Source: Betaproteobacteria bacterium
GTDB taxonomy: Bacteria; Pseudomonadota; Gammaproteobacteria; Burkholderiales; Casimicrobiaceae
Length of the DNA stretch: 64,000 nt
Direction of reading: 5' to 3'
Assembly (NCBI GenBank): GCA_016704895.1
Contig: JADIZG010000001.1
Span: 1 to 64,000 of the forward strand
Position numbers and translations under genes: made by a program. Below, in pieces: positions 59,534 through 64,000 of the stretch. Every line of letters begins with the position of its first letter. Position 1 is the stretch's first letter. Below the pieces are notes generated by a model. The model was not told the DNA's origin and ran no database searches. It was given only the letters and a program-made list of their open reading frames with translations.

Positions 59534-60358
59534 TCAGATCTTGCCCTTCCAGGGGACGACGACGCGCTCGACCCAGCGCATCAGCAGGTCGAACAGGTAG
59601 GCGACGATCCCGATCACGATGATGCCCATGACCACGATGTCGGTGCGCAGGAAGTTCGACGCGTTCAGCACCATCTGGCCGAGGCCCGTGTGGGCGGCGA
59701 CCATCTCGGCGGCGACCAGCGTCGTCCAGCCGAAGCCGATCGCGATGCGCATGCCGACCAGGATCTCGGGCAGCGCCGAGGGCAGGACCACGTGGAGGAT
59801 CACCTGCCAGTACGACGCCCCCATCGAGTACGCGGCGTGCATCTGCTCCTGCGACGCGCCGCGCATGCCGGAGCGCGCGGCGAGCGCGAGCGGCGCGAAG
59901 CACGCGAGATAGATCAGCAGCACCTTCGGCAGCTCGTCGATGCCGAACCAGATGATGATGAGCGGCAGGTAGGACAGCGGCGGCAGCGGCCGGTAGAACT
60001 CGATGGGCGGGTCGAAGATGCCGCGCGCGACGCGCGACATGCCCATCGCGATGCCCACGGGGATCGCGGTGACGCACGCGAACAGGAACGCCGAGAACAC
60101 GCGCAGCATGCTGGCGAGGAAGTGGTCCCACAGCGGCTTGTCGTTCGCCGTGCCCGTCGCGTACTCGACGAACTGCTGGAAGACCGTCAGCGGCTTGGGC
60201 AGGAACAGCGGCTTGATCAACTCCATCTCGGTGATCGCGAACCAGAGCGCGAACAGCGAGACGATCGTGACGACGCTGATCACGACGCTCGACCCTTCAC
60301 CGGGCGTCCGGAACGCCGAGGTCTTCTGGGGCGGGGTCGGGCTCGGAACGTCAGGCAT
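59534..60358 (-). CDS. tauC: Taurine-type ABC transporter permease
   Basis: 274-residue inner-membrane permease of the TauC/SsuC family, about six helices. The EAA loop that contacts the ATPase is AAYSMGASYWQVILHVVLPSALPEILVGMRIAIG. Landmarks PIEFYRPLPPLSYLPLIIIWFGI and FGWTTLVAAEMVAAHTGLG. Its ATG overlaps the tauB stop by eight bases. Last gene of tauABC. Confidence 0.9.
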   Translation of the reverse strand: MPDVPSPTPPQKTSAFRTPGEGSSVVISVVTIVSLFALWFAITEMELIKPLFLPKPLTVFQQFVEYATGTANDKPLWDHFLASMLRVFSAFLFACVTAIPVGIAMGMSRVARGIFDPPIEFYRPLPPLSYLPLIIIWFGIDELPKVLLIYLACFAPLALAARSGMRGASQEQMHAAYSMGASYWQVILHVVLPSALPEILVGMRIAIGFGWTTLVAAEMVAAHTGLGQMVLNASNFLRTDIVVMGIIVIGIVAYLFDLLMRWVERVVVPWKGKI

Positions 60359-61139
60359 CGGGGGCCTCCCGCTGGTGGACGATCGAGAGGACTTCCTCGC
60401 GCATCGCGATGAACGCCGGGTCGCTCTTGATCGCCCGGGCGTTGCGCTCCTGCAGGAAGCGGCGCGAAAACGGCACGTCGTCGTAGCAGTGCGTGACGCG
60501 CCCCGGCGAGGGGCTCATGACGATCAGGCGCGTCGACAGGAACAGCGCCTCCTCGACCGAGTGCGTGATGAAGAACACCATCTTCCGCGACTTCGCCCAG
60601 ACGTCGATCAGGATCTCCTGCAGCTGCTCGCGCGTGAACGCGTCGAGCGCGCCCATCGGCTCGTCCATCAGCAGCACGGCGGGGTCGTTCGCGAGCGCGC
60701 GCGCGATGCCGACGCGCTGCTGCATGCCGCCCGACAGCTCGTAGATCGCCCGCGCGCCGAACTTCTCGAGCCCGACGAGCGCGAGCTTCTCGTCGGCGAT
60801 CCGCCGGCGTTCCGCGGCGGGCACGCCGCGCATGCGCAGGCCCAGCGCGACGTTGTCGCGCACCGAGAGCCACGGCATCAGCGCGTGCTTCTGGAACACG
60901 ACGCCGCGATCGGCGCCCGGCCCGGCGACCGCGCGGCCGTCCAGCGTGATCACGCCCGTCGACGGCGCGAGGAAGCCGGCGATGACGTTCAGCAGCGTCG
61001 TCTTGCCGCAGCCGGACGCGCCGAGCGCCACGACGAAGTCGCCGTCGTGCATCTCGAGGTCGACGTGCGACAGCGCGGTGAGCACGCCGCCGCGCACCGC
61101 GTAGTTGACCGAGACGTCCTGGATCCTGAGCGTGGGCAT
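60351..61139 (-). CDS. tauB: Taurine-type ABC transporter ATP-binding protein
   Basis: 262 residues. Walker A GASGCGKTT, Q-loop VVFQKHALMPW, signature LSGGMQQRVGIARAL, Walker B VLLMDEPMGALDAFT and the His switch ITHSVEEA. The ending RAIKSDPAFIAMREEVL closely resembles the end of E. coli TauB. It couples ATP hydrolysis to uptake through TauC. Preceded by tauA and a terminator-like hairpin. Confidence 0.92.
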   Translation of the reverse strand: MPTLRIQDVSVNYAVRGGVLTALSHVDLEMHDGDFVVALGASGCGKTTLLNVIAGFLAPSTGVITLDGRAVAGPGADRGVVFQKHALMPWLSVRDNVALGLRMRGVPAAERRRIADEKLALVGLEKFGARAIYELSGGMQQRVGIARALANDPAVLLMDEPMGALDAFTREQLQEILIDVWAKSRKMVFFITHSVEEALFLSTRLIVMSPSPGRVTHCYDDVPFSRRFLQERNARAIKSDPAFIAMREEVLSIVHQREAPDA

Positions 61140-61170
61140 CGGGTGGCGGGCTCGGGATGTCGCGCGCGCG

Positions 61171-61204
61171 AAAAAGGGGCGGCCCTCGACGGGTGCCGCC
61201 CCTT
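61171..61204 (-). terminator. Terminator or attenuator between tauA and tauB
   Basis: Read on the minus strand: a ten-base stem AAGGGGCGGC/GCCGCCCCTT with an eleven-base loop, ending in TTTTT. It lies 16 bases after the tauA stop and 32 before tauB. A partial terminator here would give more binding protein than transporter. Confidence 0.75.
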
Positions 61205-61219
61205 CGTCGATGCGAGGCG

Positions 61220-62206
61220 CTACTTGCCGAGCGCCTTCTTGATGTACTCGGTCGTCACGAACGCGCCGTAGTCGGGCTTGAGCTCGGTGATCCGGCCCTG
61301 CTCCTTGAGGAAGGTGGCCGTGTCCTTCATCGCCTTGGCGGCGCCGCCGCCGAGCCACTTCGGGCCGAGCTGCTCCTCGGCGGTGGGGAAGGTGTAGAGC
61401 GCGAGCGTCGCCGGCACGTCCTTCACGTCGGCCTTGGACCACTTGGCGATCGCCTTCGCCTGCGCGGAGTCGACGCCCCACTTGGCCTTGTTGGCGCGGT
61501 AATCAGCGTCAGCTTTCGAGAGCGCCTTCACCAGTGCGACCATGAACGCCTGGTTCTCCGACGCCCACTTCTTGTTGACGATGATGCCGTCGAAGGTCGG
61601 ATAGCCCAGCTTGCCGATCGCGGTCGAATCCGCCAGCACCGTGCCGTTGCCCTTGACCTTGGACAGCACCGGATCCCAGATGAATGCCGCGTCGAGGTCG
61701 CCGCGCTCCCAGGCTGCGCCGATCTCGGGCGGACGCAGGTTCAGGATGTTGACGTCCTTCGGGTTCACGCCGTTGTGCTGGAGCGCGGCGAGCAGCTGGT
61801 AGTGCGCGGTCGACACGAACGGCACGCCGACCTTCTTGCCCTTCAGGTCCTTGATCGAATTGACGCCGCTGCCCTTGCGCGCGATCAGCGCCTCGGCGGC
61901 CGCGATGTCGTCGAGGATCCAGAAGAGCTGGATGTCCTGGCCCTGGCTCGCCGCGGCGGTGATCGGCGAGCTGCCGGCCTCGCCGAGGTGCACGTCGCCG
62001 GAGGCCATCGCCTTGATGACGTCGCCACCGCCGCCGAACTGGCGCCAGTTGATCTTGTAGCCGGTGGCCTTCTCGAGCTCACCGGATTCCTGCACCGTGC
62101 GCAACGGCACGATCATGTCCTGGTAGGCGAAGGTCACGGTCTTCTGGGCGAAGGCAGGGGCGGCCGCGAGGGCCGCCAGGACGAGTCCAGCCGCGAAACG
62201 TTTCAT
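61220..62206 (-). CDS. tauA: Taurine-binding periplasmic protein
   Basis: 328 residues with a signal peptide (MKRFAAGLVLAALAAAPAFA). The mature chain follows TauA closely: VTFAYQ, WRQFGGGGDVIKAMASGDVHLGEAGSSPITAAASQ, VGVPFVSTAHYQLLAALQHNGV, NLRPPEIGAAWERGDLDAAFIWDPVL. These match my memory of E. coli TauA better than SsuA (alkanesulfonate). First gene of tauABC, divergent from nothing but preceded on the same strand by the aminotransferase. Confidence 0.9.
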   Translation of the reverse strand: MKRFAAGLVLAALAAAPAFAQKTVTFAYQDMIVPLRTVQESGELEKATGYKINWRQFGGGGDVIKAMASGDVHLGEAGSSPITAAASQGQDIQLFWILDDIAAAEALIARKGSGVNSIKDLKGKKVGVPFVSTAHYQLLAALQHNGVNPKDVNILNLRPPEIGAAWERGDLDAAFIWDPVLSKVKGNGTVLADSTAIGKLGYPTFDGIIVNKKWASENQAFMVALVKALSKADADYRANKAKWGVDSAQAKAIAKWSKADVKDVPATLALYTFPTAEEQLGPKWLGGGAAKAMKDTATFLKEQGRITELKPDYGAFVTTEYIKKALGK

Positions 62207-62249
62207 CGAAGTCTCCCCGGGGTGTGACGTGGAATGACGGTGACGAATC

Positions 62250-63593
62250 CTAGAGCGCCGCGAGCGTCTTCCGCAAGACCTCGACGATCCTGTCGACGTG
62301 CGACTTCTCGGCGATGAGCGGCGGCGCGACGATCGCCGCGTCGCCGGTGGTCTTGAGGTGCAGGCCGTTGTCGAACAGCTTCTTCTGGAGGAGGTGGCCG
62401 CGCTTGCCGGGCGCGCCGTCGACGGCGACGTCGAGCGCGCCCAGCATCCCGTAGCCGCGGATGTCGGTGACGACGGGCAGGTCCCTGAGCGAGAACAGCG
62501 CGTCGAGGAAATACGGCGACAGCGCGCGGCCGCGCTCGAACAGGCCGTCGCGCCGGTAGATGTCGAGCGTCGCGAGCCCCGCGGCACAGGCCGCCGGATG
62601 GCCCGAGTACGTGTACCCATGGAAGAACTCGATCGCGCCTTCGGGCGCGGCCGCCATGATCGTGTCGTGGATGCGCTCGGAGACCGCCACCACGCCCATC
62701 GGCTGCGCGCCGTTCGTGACCGCCTTCGCCATCGTGATCATGTCGGGCGTCACGTCGAAGCTCTGCGCGGCGAACGCCTGTCCGGTGCGGCCCCAGCCGG
62801 TGATCACCTCGTCGAACACCAGCAGGATTCCGTGCTGGTCGCAGATCTCGCGCAGGCGCTTCAGGTACCCCTTCGGCGGCACCAGCACGCCGGTGGACCC
62901 GGCGATCGGCTCGACGAAGCACGCCGCGACGTTCTCGGCGCCGTACATCGCGACGATGCGCGCGAGATCCTCGGCCAGCTTGGCGCCGTGCTCGCCCTCG
63001 CCTGGCACGAAGAAATTCTCCCTGATGTGCGTGTGGCGCATGTGCGCGATGCCCGGGAGCCCCGGGCCGTACTTGCGGCGGTTGTTCGCGAGGCCCGACA
63101 GCGACACGCCGCCGAAGTTGACGCCGTGGTAGGCGCGATCCCGCGACACGAACACGTTGCGCCCGCCCTGGCCGCGCGCCTGGTGGTAGGCGAGCGCGAC
63201 CTTCATCGCGCTCTCGACCGACTCGGAACCGGAGTTGCAGAAGAAGATGCGGTTGAGGTCGCCGGGCGTCAGCTCGGCGATGCGCGTCGCGAGCTCGAAC
63301 TGCTTCGGGTGGGCGCGCAGGAACGGCGCGGTGAAGTCGAGCTCGAGGAGCTGCCTGCCGACCGCCTCCGCGATCTCCTTGCGGCCGTGGCCGGCGGCGC
63401 AGCAGAACAGTCCGGACGACGCGTCGATGAGCTTCTCGCCCCGGTCGTTCCAGAAGTACATCCCTTCCGCCCGGACGATCATCCTCGGATCGGCCTTGAA
63501 CTCGCGGTTGGGCGTGAACGGCATCCAGTATTCGTCGAGCGAGATGCGGCGCGCGTCGACCTGGTCGCGCAGCGTGAATTCGGCGTGGCCCAT
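62250..63593 (-). CDS. Class III aminotransferase, probably taurine:pyruvate or omega-amino-acid:pyruvate
   Basis: 447-residue PLP enzyme (fold type I, class III). Landmarks: YWMPFTPNREFK near the N-terminus, FCNSGSESVESAMKVALAYHQARG, LVFDEVITGWGRTG, and the cofactor lysine in MITMAKAVTNGAQPMG. AGGAGA precedes the ATG at 63593. With tauABC downstream and a MocR-type regulator divergent upstream, taurine:pyruvate aminotransferase (Tpa) is the best guess; beta-alanine:pyruvate activity is the alternative. The expected next enzyme, sulfoacetaldehyde acetyltransferase (Xsc), is not in this window. Confidence 0.85.
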   Translation of the reverse strand: MGHAEFTLRDQVDARRISLDEYWMPFTPNREFKADPRMIVRAEGMYFWNDRGEKLIDASSGLFCCAAGHGRKEIAEAVGRQLLELDFTAPFLRAHPKQFELATRIAELTPGDLNRIFFCNSGSESVESAMKVALAYHQARGQGGRNVFVSRDRAYHGVNFGGVSLSGLANNRRKYGPGLPGIAHMRHTHIRENFFVPGEGEHGAKLAEDLARIVAMYGAENVAACFVEPIAGSTGVLVPPKGYLKRLREICDQHGILLVFDEVITGWGRTGQAFAAQSFDVTPDMITMAKAVTNGAQPMGVVAVSERIHDTIMAAAPEGAIEFFHGYTYSGHPAACAAGLATLDIYRRDGLFERGRALSPYFLDALFSLRDLPVVTDIRGYGMLGALDVAVDGAPGKRGHLLQKKLFDNGLHLKTTGDAAIVAPPLIAEKSHVDRIVEVLRKTLAAL

Positions 63594-63778
63594 GGCTTGT
63601 CTCCTGAGGCGTCGTTTTCGTGCCGGGCGCTCCGGCGCCCTCGTGAACCGGGAATGGTACGCTCTTGTAGCGGCAAGCCGGCCTCCGGTCGTAGAGCCAG
63701 ATGGGAGCCGCCGGTGAGGCCAGCCGGCGCCTTTCGAACGTTTGCAGTGCAGCAACGAATCGTGAACCGATGACACGA

Positions 63779-64000
63779 TGACCGCCCGCAGCGACACGCC
63801 GATGTGGAGCCGCCTCATCCCGCTCGTGTTCGAGGGGAGGATGAGCCTGCAGGCGCAGATCCGCGAGATGCTGACCGGCGCGATCCTCGATGGCCGGCTG
63901 CCGACCGGCGTCGCGCTGCCGTCGACGCGCGAGCTCTCGCAGCAGCTCGGCGTCGCGCGCAACACGGTGGCGCTGGCCTACGAGCTCCTCGTCGACGAGG
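63779..64000 (+). CDS. MocR/TauR-like GntR-family regulator (5' part only)
   Basis: 74 codons visible before the window ends. The N-terminus forms a GntR winged helix: LQAQIREMLTGAILDGRLPTGVALPSTRELSQQLGVARNTVALAYELLVDE. This spacing is typical of the MocR subfamily, which carries a C-terminal aminotransferase-like domain; that part lies beyond the edge. Divergent from the aminotransferase across 185 bases, as TauR is from tpa in known taurine clusters. It may respond to taurine and PLP. Confidence 0.8.

Overview
The window looks like a chromosomal fragment of a very GC-rich betaproteobacterium, most likely Burkholderiales. The evidence is the housekeeping neighbourhood (purM/purN, a DUF3108 gene, an RsmB-type methyltransferase, mscS and a desaturase on one strand, divergent perM-hda; mnmA, ssb, uvrA, metG/apbC, dcd and an Orn/Lys/Arg decarboxylase), strong G/C at third codon positions, and many GTG or TTG starts. 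No rRNA, tRNA, CRISPR, IS element or phage gene was recognised.

Layout. 1-6.7 kb (minus): fatty-acid desaturase (runs off the left edge), mscS, rsmB-like, DUF3108, purN, purM. 6.9-12.4 kb (plus): perM, hda, a small secreted Ala/Lys-rich protein, a Nudix hydrolase, mnmA and two paralogous secreted Gly-rich proteins. 12.5-14.3 kb (minus): ssb and an MFS transporter. 14.5-17.4 kb: uvrA. 17.5-24.9 kb (minus): a six-gene complex-I/hydrogenase-4-like operon whose large subunit has lost both Ni-Fe CxxC motifs, so an Ehr-type (energy-converting-hydrogenase-related) complex and not a hydrogenase. 24.9-36.5 kb: metG divergent from apbC, then dcd, an MFS gene, DUF1326, DUF2182, an amino-acid decarboxylase and AsmA. 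36.5-41 kb (minus): a phosphate acetyl/butyryltransferase and a dctPQM TRAP transporter.

41.8-59.5 kb (plus) is the striking part. It is a catabolic operon that begins with a molybdenum enzyme of the pyrogallol-phloroglucinol transhydroxylase / anaerobic resorcinol-type hydroxylase family, fused to an N-terminal SCP2-like domain, plus its FeS subunit. There follow a bicupin, a beta-hydroxyacid dehydrogenase, a creatinase-like M24 protein, an aldehyde:ferredoxin-oxidoreductase-family enzyme with its own MoaD/ThiS-like protein, a complete 2-oxoacid-dehydrogenase-like complex (fused E1 alpha/beta, E2, E3), a second [4Fe-4S] molybdopterin enzyme and a LysR regulator. My reading is oxygen-independent degradation of a polyhydroxylated aromatic: water-derived hydroxylation, oxidation to a quinone, then cleavage by the E1-E2-E3 complex. 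The divergent TRAP transporter would import the substrate. 59.5-64 kb is a taurine module: tauABC, a class III aminotransferase and a divergent MocR/TauR-like regulator (cut by the right edge).

Data quality matters here. About twenty genes, including essential ones (hda, ssb, mnmA), show single-base frame changes, mostly in short G/C runs. Two intergenic stretches (37.56-38.05 kb and 58.33-58.52 kb) consist of poly-G and degenerate repeats. I read these as sequencing or assembly errors rather than a burst of pseudogenes, and I give gene limits across the shifts.
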